The notes: generated from the sequence alone by a model not told the origin. A stretch of 64,000 bases of DNA from Methylobacterium sp. J-077 (GCF_022829365.1 NZ_JAKSYJ010000165.1:1-64000); one strand, 5' to 3'. Counted from the stretch's first letter, positions 26,577-35,393 are shown. Made by a program: numbers and translations.

Positions 26577-26630
26577 CGCGGTGGCAGGATTAAGTGGCAA
26601 TCACTCTTGCCACTTAATCCTGCCACCGCG
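26577..26630. repeat. perfect 24-bp inverted repeat with 6-base loop
   Basis: Positions 26577-26600 pair perfectly with 26607-26630 around TCACTC. The arm core is GTGGCAGGATTAAGTGGCAA. It is less GC-rich than its surroundings, has no T tract on either side, and lies between rnd and the next gene. It is too perfect to be chance; it may be a repeat element, an RNA hairpin or a protein-binding site. Confidence 0.85.
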
Positions 26631-26751
26631 ACGTGTCACGCCTGCACGACCGTGCGGCTTCCGGATCCGTCCGCGTCGTCGGCCGCGAAACCCGCCGCCG
26701 CCGTCCCGGCGAAATGACCGATCTGGTATCCCCGGCGAGGCCTGGGGCGCG

Positions 26752-27939
26752 CTACTGGACTGCGTCCGGCCTGTCCGTCGCCGTCGCGGGCTCCAGGTCC
26801 CGAACCACGATGCGCCCGTTCTCCACCGAGAGCGCCAGGCGGCCCTGCTTCAGGGCCAGCGCCTTGTCGCCGAACAGGGTCCGTCGCCAGCCCTGCAGCG
26901 CCGGGACCTCGGCGGTGTCGTCATCCGCGATCGCTTCGAGGTCATCGACCGTGGCGATGATCTTGGGCGCGACGGCCTCGGATTCGCAGACCGCCTTCAG
27001 CAGCACCTTGAGCAGTTCCACGATGGCGCCGTTGCCGCCGCTCCGGCGCATCCGCTCGGGCATGCGGATGTCGCCGGTGTCCCGGATCAGGCCGCGCTCC
27101 ACGGCGGCCAGGATGTCGGCGCCCGTGCGCGAGCGCTCGAACCCGGCGGGGATCGTCCGCAGCCGGCCCAGCGCCTCGGCGTTGCGCGGTGCCGCCGAGG
27201 CGACATCGATCACCGCCTCGTCCTTGAGGACGCGCCCGCGCGGGACGTTGCGGGCCTGCGCCTCGCTCTCTCGCCAGGCGGCCACCTCCATCAGCACGGC
27301 GATCTCCCGGGGCTTGCGCATCCGCCCGGACAGCCGCCGCCAGGCCTGGGCTGGCTCGGCCCGGTAGGTCTCCGGCGAGGTGAGGACCGCCATCTCCTCG
27401 TCGAGCCAGGCGCCGCGATCCGTGCGCAGCAGCTCGGCGACCAGCACCTCGTAGACCTTCACGAGATGGGTGACATCCGAGAGCGCGTAGCTGAGCTGGG
27501 CCTCCGAGAGCGGGCGCCGCGACCAGTCCGTGAAGCGCGAGGACTTGTCGATCTTGGCCTTGGCCACGTCGTTGACCAGCTGCTCGTACGACACCGAGTC
27601 GCCGTAGCCGCAGACCATGGCGGCGACCTGGGTGTCGAAGAACGGCTGCGGCAGGATCCCGCCCATCAGCCAGATGATCTCGAGGTCCTGGCGGGCGGAG
27701 TGGAACACCTTCACGGTCCGCTCGTCCGCCATCAGGTCGATGAACGGCTGCAGGTCGATCCCCGTCGCCAGGGGATCGACCAGGACACCGGTGCCGTCCG
27801 GCGCCGCGATCTGGATCAGGCACAGCTTCGGGTAATACGTCGTCTCGCGCATGAACTCCGTGTCGACGGTCACGAAGGGTTGCTCGGCGAGGCGGGCGCA
27901 GATGTCGTGCAGCGCGGCGGTGGTCGTGATCAGGTCCAT
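26752..27939 (-). CDS. rnd: ribonuclease D
   Basis: A 3'-5' exoribonuclease for tRNA and small RNA 3' processing. The 395-residue product has the DEDD exonuclease domain in the first 200 residues: [20 protein letters not shown] carries the first Asp-x-Glu, [13 protein letters not shown] the second Asp, and [17 protein letters not shown] the last motif. One HRDC domain follows ([15 protein letters not shown]), and a second HRDC-like part is near the end. The start is taken at the second Met (27939, [10 protein letters not shown]); an in-frame start at 27957 adds six residues. Confidence 0.95.
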   Translation of the reverse strand: MDLITTTAALHDICARLAEQPFVTVDTEFMRETTYYPKLCLIQIAAPDGTGVLVDPLATGIDLQPFIDLMADERTVKVFHSARQDLEIIWLMGGILPQPFFDTQVAAMVCGYGDSVSYEQLVNDVAKAKIDKSSRFTDWSRRPLSEAQLSYALSDVTHLVKVYEVLVAELLRTDRGAWLDEEMAVLTSPETYRAEPAQAWRRLSGRMRKPREIAVLMEVAAWRESEAQARNVPRGRVLKDEAVIDVASAAPRNAEALGRLRTIPAGFERSRTGADILAAVERGLIRDTGDIRMPERMRRSGGNGAIVELLKVLLKAVCESEAVAPKIIATVDDLEAIADDDTAEVPALQGWRRTLFGDKALALKQGRLALSVENGRIVVRDLEPATATDRPDAVQ

Positions 27940-28001
27940 GAATCCGGCTATACGCAACCACCGCGGTTATGGGGAGCCGCCGACGCGAAGGTCCCCATGT
28001 T

Positions 28002-28406
28002 TCACAAGGTCGGTTTCGCCCCGGGGTCGCGCGCCCGGGTCCGTCGGCGGATCCGCAGCGCGTCGGCCCGGCGCTGAGCCTCGGCGCGCTTGAGCAGGCG
28101 GTCGAGGATGCCGGTCTCGATGCGCTCGCCTGTGGCCGCGTCGGTGAGACGGCGGATCCGGTCGACCCGGAAACCGCGATAGCCGCCCCGGCGCCCGTCG
28201 ATACCCCCGAGCAGCGTCCGTCCGGGCCCGAGCTTCAGTTCGCGGGCCGACAGGGAACGGTTGCTCCAAACGCCGGTCGCGTCCTCGTAGACGAGGTCGA
28301 AATGGCCATCGAGGGGCAGCGTCCGCCACGCACCGGCCGGGCTTTCGACGGGTCGGGCGGAGCCGCCCATGGAAACGGAAAACGCGTTCTGACTCATGGA
28401 CATCAT
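28002..28406 (-). CDS. small WYL-like domain protein
   Basis: About 134 residues. The core looks like a WYL domain: FDLVYEDATGVWSNRSLSAR, then a glycine-rich LLGGIDGRRGGYRGF and FRVDRIRRLTDAATGE, which matches the usual 'Y-x-D/E-x-x-G ... R-x-F-R-x-D-R-I' end of the family. WYL domains bind nucleotides or nucleic acid and often sit on regulators; here there is no helix-turn-helix, only an Arg-rich tail. Start choice is uncertain (Met codons at 28406, 28403 and 28397; the frame is open to 28532). Divergent from aspS. Confidence 0.65.
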   Translation of the reverse strand: MMSMSQNAFSVSMGGSARPVESPAGAWRTLPLDGHFDLVYEDATGVWSNRSLSARELKLGPGRTLLGGIDGRRGGYRGFRVDRIRRLTDAATGERIETGILDRLLKRAEAQRRADALRIRRRTRARDPGAKPTL

Positions 28407-28530
28407 ATGGGAATCGGCTGGTCCGGCCGGTAGATCCGCGGCCTGGCTCGGCACCGGATTCCGGCGTCTTCTGCTTGACTTGGGGGGCCTCGCGTGAATG
28501 GTGCCGGCCTTCCCAGAGAAGAAGCCCGTC

Positions 28531-30375
28531 ATGCACCGTTACCGTTCCCACACCTGCGGGGCGCTCCGCCCGTCCGATGTCGGACAGACCGTCCGGCTCT
28601 CCGGCTGGTGCCACCGCATCCGTGATCACGGCGGCGTGCTGTTCATCGACCTGCGCGACCATTACGGGCTCACGCAATGCGTGGTCGATTCCGACTCGCC
28701 GGCCTTCAAGGCGGCGGAGGTCGCCCGTTCGGAATGGGTGGTGCGGATCGACGGCCGCGTCCGGACCCGGCCCGCCGGCACCGAGAATGCCGAGCTGCCG
28801 ACCGGAGCGGTCGAGGTCTATATCGACGACCTCGAAGTGCTCGGCCCGGCCGGCGAATTGCCGCTGCCGGTCTTCGGCGACCTGGAATACCCGGAGGAGA
28901 CGCGGCTGCGCTACCGCTTCCTCGACCTGCGCCGGGACAAACTCCACGCCAACATCATGAAGCGCGGGGCGATCATCGATGCGCTCCGCCGCCGGATGCG
29001 CGACGGCGGCTTCTTCGAGTTCCAGACGCCGATCCTGACCGCGTCCTCGCCGGAAGGCGCGCGCGACTATCTGGTGCCGTCGCGAGTCCATCCCGGCAAG
29101 TTCTACGCGCTCCCGCAGGCGCCGCAGCAGTTCAAGCAGCTGACGATGATCGCGGGCTTCGACCGCTACTTCCAGATCGCCCCCTGCTTCCGTGACGAGG
29201 ACGCCCGGGCCGACCGGTCGCCGGGTGAGTTCTACCAGCTCGATATCGAGATGAGCTTCGTCACCCAGGAGGACGTGTTCCAGGCGGTGGAGCCGGTCCT
29301 GCGCGGGGTGTTCGAAGAGTTCGCCGAGGGCAAGCGTGTCACCTCGGCGTTCCCGCGAATTACTTTCGCGGATTCGATGCTCAAATTCGGCGTGGACAAG
29401 CCGGACCTGCGCAATCCCCTCATTATCGCCGACGTCACCGATGAATTTGCCCGGGACGACGTGGCGTTCAAGGCGTTCAAGGGCGTGATCGCGGCCGGCG
29501 GCGTGGTCCGGGCGATCCCGGCGACGGGGGCGGCCGCGCAGCCGCGCTCGTTCTTCGACAAGCTCAACGACTGGGCCCGCTCCGAGGGCGCGCCCGGGCT
29601 CGGCTACGTGGTGTTCGAGGACGATGGCGGCCAGCTCACCGGCAAGGGGCCGATCGCCAAGTTCATCCCGGCCGAAGTCCAGGCCCTGATCGCGCAGAAG
29701 ACCGGCGCGAAGGCCGGCGACGCGGTATTCTTCTCCGCCGGCACCGAGGCCAAGGCGGCGGCGCTCGCCGGCAAGGCCCGGATCCGGATCGGCGACGAGC
29801 TGGGCCTGTGCGACAAGGACCAGTACGCGTTCTGCTGGATCACCGACTTCCCGATGTACGAGTGGAGCGAGGAGGAGAAGCGGGTCGATTTCTCGCACAA
29901 CCCGTTCTCGATGCCGAACATCGACCGCGAGGATTTTTTGAAGTTCGACCTCGATGCGCTGGCATCCGAGGACGAGAGCGGCCCGGTCACCAAGACAATC
30001 TTGGGTATCAAGGCGTTCCAGTACGACATCGTCTGCAACGGCATCGAGCTGTCGTCGGGCGCGATCCGGAACCATCGCCCCGACGTGATGGAGAAGGCCT
30101 TCGCCATCGCGGGCTACGGCCGCGAGGTGCTGGAGCAGAAGTTCGGCGGCATGCTCAACGCCCTGCGCATGGGCGCCCCGCCGCACGGCGGCATCGCCCC
30201 GGGAGTCGACCGCATCGTCATGCTCCTGTGCAACGAGCCGAACATCCGCGAGGTGGTGCTGTTCCCGATGAACCAGCGCGCCGAGGATCTGATGATGGGC
30301 GCCCCCTCCGAGGCGACGCCCAAGCAGCTGCGCGAGCTGCATATCCGCCTGAACCTGCCCGAGAAGAAGGCGTAA
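28531..30375 (+). CDS. aspS: aspartyl-tRNA synthetase, non-discriminating type
   Basis: A class IIb synthetase of 614 residues: N-terminal OB fold, catalytic core, bacterial GAD insert (about 290-410) and C-terminal extension. Motif 2 is [20 protein letters not shown] and motif 3 is [14 protein letters not shown]. His33 in [13 protein letters not shown] occupies the site where non-discriminating AspRS has His and discriminating enzymes usually have Leu, so this enzyme probably charges tRNA-Asn as well as tRNA-Asp. GatCAB in the same window would amidate the product. ATG at 28531 gives the usual [10 protein letters not shown] start; an ATG at 28498 is also open. Confidence 0.97.
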   Translation: MHRYRSHTCGALRPSDVGQTVRLSGWCHRIRDHGGVLFIDLRDHYGLTQCVVDSDSPAFKAAEVARSEWVVRIDGRVRTRPAGTENAELPTGAVEVYIDDLEVLGPAGELPLPVFGDLEYPEETRLRYRFLDLRRDKLHANIMKRGAIIDALRRRMRDGGFFEFQTPILTASSPEGARDYLVPSRVHPGKFYALPQAPQQFKQLTMIAGFDRYFQIAPCFRDEDARADRSPGEFYQLDIEMSFVTQEDVFQAVEPVLRGVFEEFAEGKRVTSAFPRITFADSMLKFGVDKPDLRNPLIIADVTDEFARDDVAFKAFKGVIAAGGVVRAIPATGAAAQPRSFFDKLNDWARSEGAPGLGYVVFEDDGGQLTGKGPIAKFIPAEVQALIAQKTGAKAGDAVFFSAGTEAKAAALAGKARIRIGDELGLCDKDQYAFCWITDFPMYEWSEEEKRVDFSHNPFSMPNIDREDFLKFDLDALASEDESGPVTKTILGIKAFQYDIVCNGIELSSGAIRNHRPDVMEKAFAIAGYGREVLEQKFGGMLNALRMGAPPHGGIAPGVDRIVMLLCNEPNIREVVLFPMNQRAEDLMMGAPSEATPKQLRELHIRLNLPEKKA

Positions 30376-30397
30376 GGCCCGGACGGGCCGACCCGCG

Positions 30398-31270
30398 ATG
30401 GTCGGCCTCGTCGCGATCGTCGTCGCCCACGACAGCGCCGAGGTGCTGCCGGCCTGCCTCGCGGCATTGGCCGGCCAGCACGTACCGGCGATCGTTGTCG
30501 ACAACGCAAGCCGCGATGCCTCCGTCGCTGTCGCCGAGGCAGCCGGCGCACGGGTGATCCGCAACCCCCGCAACGAGGGCTACGGACGCGCCAACAATCG
30601 CGGTGTCGCCGCGGCCGAGACGGCGGAGCGGGTCCTCATCGTCAACCCGGACGTGGTCCTGTGGCCCGGCGCCGTCGACGCCCTGCTGGCCGCCGCCCGT
30701 GCCTGGCCGGATGCGGGCCTGCTGGCGCCGCGCCTGATCGAGCCGGACGGCCGGTTCTTCTACCAGGCGCGCTCGCTGCTCGCGCCGTATCTCGCCAATC
30801 CGAGCGGCCGCCTGGCGCTGCCCGGGGGCGATGCCTGCGCACCGTTCCTGTCCGGAGCGTGCTTAATGATCGCGCGCGCCCTGTTCCTCGACCTCGGCGG
30901 CTTCGACCAAAACATCTTCCTGTTCTACGAGGACGACGACCTGTGCCGGCGCGTCGCCGAGACCGGCCGCGCCCTGGTCCATGTCCACGGCGCCGAGGTG
31001 CTGCACGGCCGCGGCCGGTCCTCGGCGCCGGAGCGGGGCCGTGTGTTCCGCACGCGCTGGCATCAGGCGTGGTCGCGGGCCTATGTCAGCCGCAAATACG
31101 GCCTGCCCGATCCGAGCCCCGCGACCCTGACGACCAACCTGCCGAAGGCGCTGCTCTCGGCCCTGGTCCTGCGCCGGGCCGGCGTCGAGCGCTACGGCGG
31201 CTCGGCGGCCGGCGCCCTCGCCTTCCTGCGCGGCCGGACCGCGCTCGCCCGCGAGGAGCTGCCCGGATGA
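30398..31270 (+). CDS. family 2 glycosyltransferase
   Basis: A 290-residue GT-A fold glycosyltransferase of the rhamnosyltransferase-like type. The N-terminal nucleotide-sugar region reads AIVVAHDSAEVLPACLAAL and VVDNASRDASVAVAE, followed by GYGRANNRGVAAAE, VLIVNPDVVLWPGAV (the metal-binding site region) and FLFYEDDDLCRRVAETG, which holds the likely catalytic acid. There is no membrane segment. It probably transfers a sugar to a cell-surface polysaccharide. It overlaps the acyltransferase gene as ATGA. Confidence 0.88.
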   Translation: MVGLVAIVVAHDSAEVLPACLAALAGQHVPAIVVDNASRDASVAVAEAAGARVIRNPRNEGYGRANNRGVAAAETAERVLIVNPDVVLWPGAVDALLAAARAWPDAGLLAPRLIEPDGRFFYQARSLLAPYLANPSGRLALPGGDACAPFLSGACLMIARALFLDLGGFDQNIFLFYEDDDLCRRVAETGRALVHVHGAEVLHGRGRSSAPERGRVFRTRWHQAWSRAYVSRKYGLPDPSPATLTTNLPKALLSALVLRRAGVERYGGSAAGALAFLRGRTALAREELPG

Positions 31271-32343
31271 GCGCCCCGACCATCGCCGAAGCCCTCGGCA
31301 GCGGACGCAACGGCTTCACCGGTCTGCGGCTGGCCCTGGCCGTGGCCGTGGTGGTGTCCCACGCCTTCAGCGTCGCCACCGGCGCCGCCGGGGACGAGCC
31401 CCTGGCCCGGCTGACCGGCTACACCCTCGGCGAGCACGCGGTGAACGGCTTCTTCGCCGTGTCGGGCTTCCTCGTGACCATGAGCTGCGACCGGCGCGGC
31501 ATCCGCGACTACGCCATCGCCCGGACGTTGCGGATCCTGCCGGGGCTCGTGGCCGCGACCCTCGTGGTGTCCCTCGGCCTGGGCGCGGTTCTGACCCAGC
31601 TACCGGTCGCCGAGTATTGGCGCGATCCGGGCCTGTGGTCGTTCATCCGCGGGACGCTGACGACCTTCAAAAGCAACGCCGCCCTCCCCGGGGTGTTCGC
31701 GGACAACCCGTACCGGGCGCCTCTCGGCACCGTCTGGACGCTGAAATACGAGGTGCTGTGCTATCTCGGCGTCCTCGCCGCGGCCGTGTGCGGTCTGCTC
31801 CGGCGGCGCTGGTCGGCCCTGGCGATCGTCGCGGGGCTCGCACTGGCGCTTGTCATTCTGGGCGGCCTGCGGGGTTCCGACCTGCCCAAGGGCACCGAGA
31901 CTGCCCTGCGCCTGCCCCTGATCTTCGCGGTGGGTGCGGGCCTCTATCTCTGGCGCGCGCACCTGCGGGTCTCGGGGGGGGCCCTCGCCTGCCTCGCCTT
32001 CGGGGCCTTTGTCCTGGCGCGGACACCGGTTTATCCGGCCCTGCTGTTCCTGGTGGAGGCCTACGGTGTGGTCTGGCTCGCCCTCGGACCCCTGGCGCGG
32101 GGGCTGTTCGATCCGCCCGCGGACCTGTCCTACGGGATCTATCTCTATGGCTGGCCGGTGCAGCAGTCCCTGCACGCCCTGTGGCCGGAATTCTCCGGGG
32201 TCGCGCTGCTCGCCCCGTCCCTCGCGTTGACCCTGCCGGTGGCGGCCCTGTCGTGGTACGGGATCGAGCGGCCGGCCCTGGCGCTGAAGGCGCGGGCGCT
32301 CGGGCGGCGGCGCCTCGGCACGATCGAGCCGGCGGGACCATGA
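31267..32343 (+). CDS. membrane acyltransferase, OafA-like acyltransferase family 3
   Basis: A 358-residue polytopic membrane protein with about ten hydrophobic segments. The N-terminus (NGFTGLRLALAVAVVVSHAF) carries the conserved Arg and the His of the family's transferase site, followed by NGFFAVSGFLVTMSCDRRG. The C-terminus ends in the SYGIYLYGWPVQQ and WYGIERPAL segments typical of O-antigen/exopolysaccharide O-acetyltransferases. ATG at 31267 overlaps the glycosyltransferase stop. With that neighbour it probably decorates a surface sugar polymer. It overlaps the following small gene by 4 bases. Confidence 0.92.
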   Translation: MSAPTIAEALGSGRNGFTGLRLALAVAVVVSHAFSVATGAAGDEPLARLTGYTLGEHAVNGFFAVSGFLVTMSCDRRGIRDYAIARTLRILPGLVAATLVVSLGLGAVLTQLPVAEYWRDPGLWSFIRGTLTTFKSNAALPGVFADNPYRAPLGTVWTLKYEVLCYLGVLAAAVCGLLRRRWSALAIVAGLALALVILGGLRGSDLPKGTETALRLPLIFAVGAGLYLWRAHLRVSGGALACLAFGAFVLARTPVYPALLFLVEAYGVVWLALGPLARGLFDPPADLSYGIYLYGWPVQQSLHALWPEFSGVALLAPSLALTLPVAALSWYGIERPALALKARALGRRRLGTIEPAGP

Positions 32344-32669
32344 CGGATCCCGACAGGCTGCTCCCGCCAGCCGCTGCCTTAGCGTCGGCGGCAAGGCTGC
32401 TGGAGGCCCAGGGCTTCACGATCGTCGCCCGGAACGAGCGCGGCGACAGCCTCTACCTCGCGCGTCCGGGCCATGACGCGACCCTTCGCCTGTCCAACCA
32501 TGCGCGCCGGCCGCGGCAGCGGCGGAGCCATCCGGAGGTCGTGACGAGCCTCGTGGTGGCGACGCCGAAGCGGCCGAGCCAACTCAAGGTAATGATCGCG
32601 GCGGCGCTGCGGGATTTTGCGGCTCGCGCGTCCAAAGCTGCGGACATGCAACCGCCGACTCAAGAATAG
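32340..32669 (+). CDS. small basic protein coupled to the acyltransferase, unknown function
   Basis: A 109-residue, Arg- and Ala-rich protein without signal peptide or membrane segment. The start is ATG at 32340, overlapping the acyltransferase stop as ATGA. A middle part, GFTIVARNERGDSLYLARPG, reads like a short beta sheet, and the C-terminal half (HPEVVTSLVVATPKRPSQLK) is conserved-looking but unknown to me. Coupling suggests co-expression with the surface-sugar genes. I cannot name a function. Confidence 0.65.
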   Translation: MTDPDRLLPPAAALASAARLLEAQGFTIVARNERGDSLYLARPGHDATLRLSNHARRPRQRRSHPEVVTSLVVATPKRPSQLKVMIAAALRDFAARASKAADMQPPTQE

Positions 32670-32676
32670 GAAAATG

Positions 32677-32705
32677 TTGACAAAGCGTGCCGCCCGGGAT
32701 AGGTT
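32677..32705 (+). promoter_or_regulatory. sigma70-type promoter of the toxin-immunity module
   Basis: TTGACA (32677-32682), a 17-base spacer, then TAGGTT (32700-32705), close to the ideal housekeeping promoter. A GGAGGTAGGG ribosome-binding stretch follows at 32718-32727, just before the ATG at 32731. The -35 is a perfect match, rare in this high-GC window, which argues that the module is expressed on its own. Confidence 0.7.
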
Positions 32706-32730
32706 TTTTGTCCGGGCGGAGGTAGGGCGG

Positions 32731-33777
32731 ATGTCACGACTGACCAACGATCGTCATGCTCAGGACGTCGCTGCCCTCCGCGCCGAGCTCGCTGGCCTCG
32801 CCGTCGGCGTCAAGCTGATCCGGCTTGAGCGCGTTTTGAGCCGCAAGTACCGCCCCGACCAGCCGCGCGCGCCAGCCGGGCAGTCCGATGGCGGCCGCTG
32901 GGTTTCGGAGGGCACAGACGGCGCTTCCGAGGCTCAATCGCAAACAGAAGACGCTGTGCTGGAAGATGGATCACGGGTTCTTTCGATCCGGATCCGAGCC
33001 AAACCGCATACGGACTGGGACGAGCAGCACACGGTCACCGGACCGGACGGGACACGCACGGTCTTCGAGACTTCCGGTCTCACGCAGACGATCCGCGATG
33101 GCGACAGCGGCGAGATCCTGGCTCGCAGCCGACTCACCCAGGATGGGGCCGAACCGGAGGCCTTCGTCCAACTGGCCCGAAGCCGGCCGCGCCCCTTCGA
33201 CGATTTGGCCCGGCGATTCGCGAGAACGCTCGAGGCCGCGGGATCGCTCTTCTCGGTTTTGTCCGGGCAGAACACTAAGAATCGCAAGGCGATATTCGTC
33301 GCCCCCGCGAGCGAGTACATCCCGGGGGATGCTTACGACAATCGAGCCATGTGGGTCGGTGCCGTGGGGCAGACCGAGCTTGATCAGCTATGTCCGCGTA
33401 ATCGGGAGGTACAGGCCATTGCGGATTCGGTAGCGGCCGACGTACGCGCCTCTGGCAATTACATGGATGAGCAGGATTTCGGGAATAAAGTCCACGTCAG
33501 GATTGCAGATATAATCCGGGCCATGAAAGATCCAAATTTCGATGCTGAAATATCATACGACCCCATTACCGGCGACAAAGTGATATACGGTACTAAAGGA
33601 TCACTTCGTCTGGATACGTTGGAGCATCCAAAGCCATCCACGGTTTGTGTGTATGATCATAAGACCGGTAGAGGCTACCTGAGGTCGAGGCGAGCAGTCG
33701 ATTTGGTCAGCGCCGCTCAAAAGCGTTATCCTGATGCTACAAGATTCATTGCCATTGAAATCAGGGCGGGCCAATGA
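32731..33777 (+). CDS. putative polymorphic toxin with PD-(D/E)XK-like C-terminal domain
   Basis: A 348-residue protein with no signal peptide. Residues 39-58 hold RKYRPDQPRAPAGQSDGGRW, a motif I associate with the N-terminal or linker regions of Rhizobiales phage-head-like and polymorphic toxin proteins. The C-terminal ~110 residues look like a restriction-endonuclease fold: KVIYGTKGSLRLDTLE with Asp295, then VCVYDHKTGRGYLRSR with Asp309-x-Lys311, spaced as D...(D/E)xK. DNA is GC-rich up to about residue 185 and AT-rich after it, as expected for a swapped C-terminal toxin. Coupled to the next gene by ATGA. The function is inferred. Confidence 0.68.
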   Translation: MSRLTNDRHAQDVAALRAELAGLAVGVKLIRLERVLSRKYRPDQPRAPAGQSDGGRWVSEGTDGASEAQSQTEDAVLEDGSRVLSIRIRAKPHTDWDEQHTVTGPDGTRTVFETSGLTQTIRDGDSGEILARSRLTQDGAEPEAFVQLARSRPRPFDDLARRFARTLEAAGSLFSVLSGQNTKNRKAIFVAPASEYIPGDAYDNRAMWVGAVGQTELDQLCPRNREVQAIADSVAADVRASGNYMDEQDFGNKVHVRIADIIRAMKDPNFDAEISYDPITGDKVIYGTKGSLRLDTLEHPKPSTVCVYDHKTGRGYLRSRRAVDLVSAAQKRYPDATRFIAIEIRAGQ

Positions 33778-34457
33778 CAAACGCCCGCCAAGTTCGCGAA
33801 ATCTTCAAGCCTTTCGCCAAGCATGATGAAAACTGGAAGGAGATGCGTCTACGTTTTCTGCTGAGAATGCCCGTGCGCCACATATCGTGCGGTATCTTTA
33901 TAGAAAGAATTTCGAATCCTGACAGTTTTTGGCCCAGCTTGGTTGCCAATGCGTTATTTTACTCGAATTTTCGCAACGAAATAAGAATCGGAACTTATTC
34001 CGAGCCTCTTTCGAGAACAAGCCCGTCTTCGACAGCATGTTGGCTGTGGTCTGATCCGACCGCGATTCGCGATGCGATAGAAGTAATCAGAACTTATGCG
34101 CTGCCGAAACTGAATTTGTACGGCACAATCGAGGGGTACAGCAGCTTACTCGATGGTAGTCAGCGCTTCTACAGCGAGCCCCTGGAGGACCGCATGATCG
34201 TCCACATTGCGGCCGGCAATCTCGATGCCGCCCGAACGATTTGGCACCAGCAGCAGTCGCTGCGCGCCGGAAAATTGTTCCCGCCCGGATCGCGCGCGCA
34301 TCGCTGGCAGGCGCAACTCGCCGCCGTGGCGGAACCGCTCATGGCCGGCGATCGTCCGGCGCTCGCCAAGATCCTGCACGCATGGGAGGCGGCCAACGTC
34401 CGGGGAACGGAACTCGAGCCCTATTGGGAGCCCACGTCCTTCCCGCTGGAGCGATGA
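33774..34457 (+). CDS. putative immunity protein for the adjacent toxin
   Basis: A 227-residue soluble protein starting MTNARQVREIFKPFAKHDEN, overlapping the toxin stop by 4 bases. No catalytic motif is seen. The first two thirds are AT-rich and Phe/Ser/Ile-rich, unlike the rest of the window; from about 34190 the gene returns to normal high GC (QSLRAGKLFPPGSRAHRWQA). Order, overlap and shared odd composition are typical of a toxin-immunity pair. The middle part (PVRHISCGIFIERISNPDSF) may define the family. The role is inferred from context only. Confidence 0.62.
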   Translation: MTNARQVREIFKPFAKHDENWKEMRLRFLLRMPVRHISCGIFIERISNPDSFWPSLVANALFYSNFRNEIRIGTYSEPLSRTSPSSTACWLWSDPTAIRDAIEVIRTYALPKLNLYGTIEGYSSLLDGSQRFYSEPLEDRMIVHIAAGNLDAARTIWHQQQSLRAGKLFPPGSRAHRWQAQLAAVAEPLMAGDRPALAKILHAWEAANVRGTELEPYWEPTSFPLER

Positions 34458-34470
34458 GCCCGCCAGAATC

Positions 34471-34725
34471 TCATTCCGCGTCCGCCGCGTCGCGCAGATA
34501 GGGCTCCACCGAGCCCTTCAGCTTCACCGTCATCGGGTTGCCGGCCCGGTCCAGGGTCTTGCCCGCCGAGAGGCGCACCCAGCCCTCGCTCACGCAATAC
34601 TCCTCGACATTGGTCTTCTCGACGCCCTTGAAGCGGATGCCGATGCCGCGCTCCAGCAGGGCCGCGTCGTAATACGGGCTGTTCGGGTTGACCGAGAGGC
34701 GGTCGGGCAGCGCAGGGTCGGACAT
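34471..34725 (-). CDS. DUF3297 family protein
   Basis: An 84-residue cytoplasmic protein, MSDPALPDRLSVNPNSPYYD then a core GIGIRFKGVEKTNVEEYCVS and EGWVRLSAGKTLDRAGNPM. This matches the short, widely conserved DUF3297 family of Proteobacteria, whose function is unknown to me. ATG at 34725 is chosen; the frame is open upstream only as a shadow of the next gene. Nearly tail-to-tail with the immunity gene (13-base gap). Confidence 0.85.
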   Translation of the reverse strand: MSDPALPDRLSVNPNSPYYDAALLERGIGIRFKGVEKTNVEEYCVSEGWVRLSAGKTLDRAGNPMTVKLKGSVEPYLRDAADAE

Positions 34726-34763
34726 GGTCGGGCTCCGGGTTCGGGGCGAGGATGGGCCGCGGA

Positions 34764-35393
34764 TTACGCAATCCCCTGCGCGCCTGCAACGCTGCCCGCG
34801 GCCGCGATCAAGCCGGCCACGTCGCCGCTCTGCAGCAGCGGCACGAGCCGCGTCACCGTCGCGTGCGGCAGGTCCCACCACGCCGCTGCCACAAGAGCCT
34901 CCACGGTCGACGGGTCGAAGCGGTGCCGCACCACCCGCGCCGGGTTGCCCGCCACCACCGCGTAGGGCGGCACGTCGCGGGTCACCACCGCCCGGGCCGC
35001 CACCACGGCCCCGTGCCCGATCGTGACGCCCGACAGGATCATGCAGCCCGATCCCAGCCAGACATCGTGCCCGATCACCACGTCGCCCCGCGACGCGTGG
35101 TAATCCTTCGGCGCACGCGCGTCCGGGAACAGCCCGCGCATCGCCGCGAATGGATAGGTCGAGGCCCAGTCGAGCCGGTGGTCGCCGCCGAGCAGGATCT
35201 CGACCTTGTCGGCGATGGAACAATAGCGGCCGATCGTCAGGCGACGGCCGCTCTCCGGGAAGCGGACTTTTGGACGCCCGTACGAATAAGAGCCTATGGA
35301 GAATCCGTAGGCTCTCGTCAGCGCGGCGAGGTGGATCCGGGTCTCGTTGTGCGGGTTGCGCCTCCCGCGCAGCCGGTGCAACAGACCCCTCAC
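34764..35393 (-). CDS. hexapeptide-repeat acetyltransferase, CatB/Vat-like
   Basis: A 209-residue left-handed beta-helix acetyltransferase. The first ~50 residues are a basic leader, then [20 protein letters not shown] starts the coil repeats. [15 protein letters not shown] carries the catalytic His of the xenobiotic acetyltransferase group; [32 protein letters not shown] and [15 protein letters not shown] are the usual C-terminal coils. No ATG fits; GTG at 35393 is chosen. The acceptor may be an antibiotic or a surface sugar and cannot be decided from sequence. Divergent from maeB by 66 bases. Confidence 0.88.
   Translation of the reverse strand: MRGLLHRLRGRRNPHNETRIHLAALTRAYGFSIGSYSYGRPKVRFPESGRRLTIGRYCSIADKVEILLGGDHRLDWASTYPFAAMRGLFPDARAPKDYHASRGDVVIGHDVWLGSGCMILSGVTIGHGAVVAARAVVTRDVPPYAVVAGNPARVVRHRFDPSTVEALVAAAWWDLPHATVTRLVPLLQSGDVAGLIAAAGSVAGAQGIA

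Noticed and set aside
26380..28077. A 565-codon plus-strand open frame
   Set aside because: It is antisense to rnd, is rich in His/Arg/Asp/Gly/Leu runs with no domain, and is a shadow of that gene's codon bias.
27967..30573. An 868-codon minus-strand open frame
   Set aside because: It lies antisense to aspS and overlaps the WYL-like gene; its composition is that of a mirror frame and no motif is visible.
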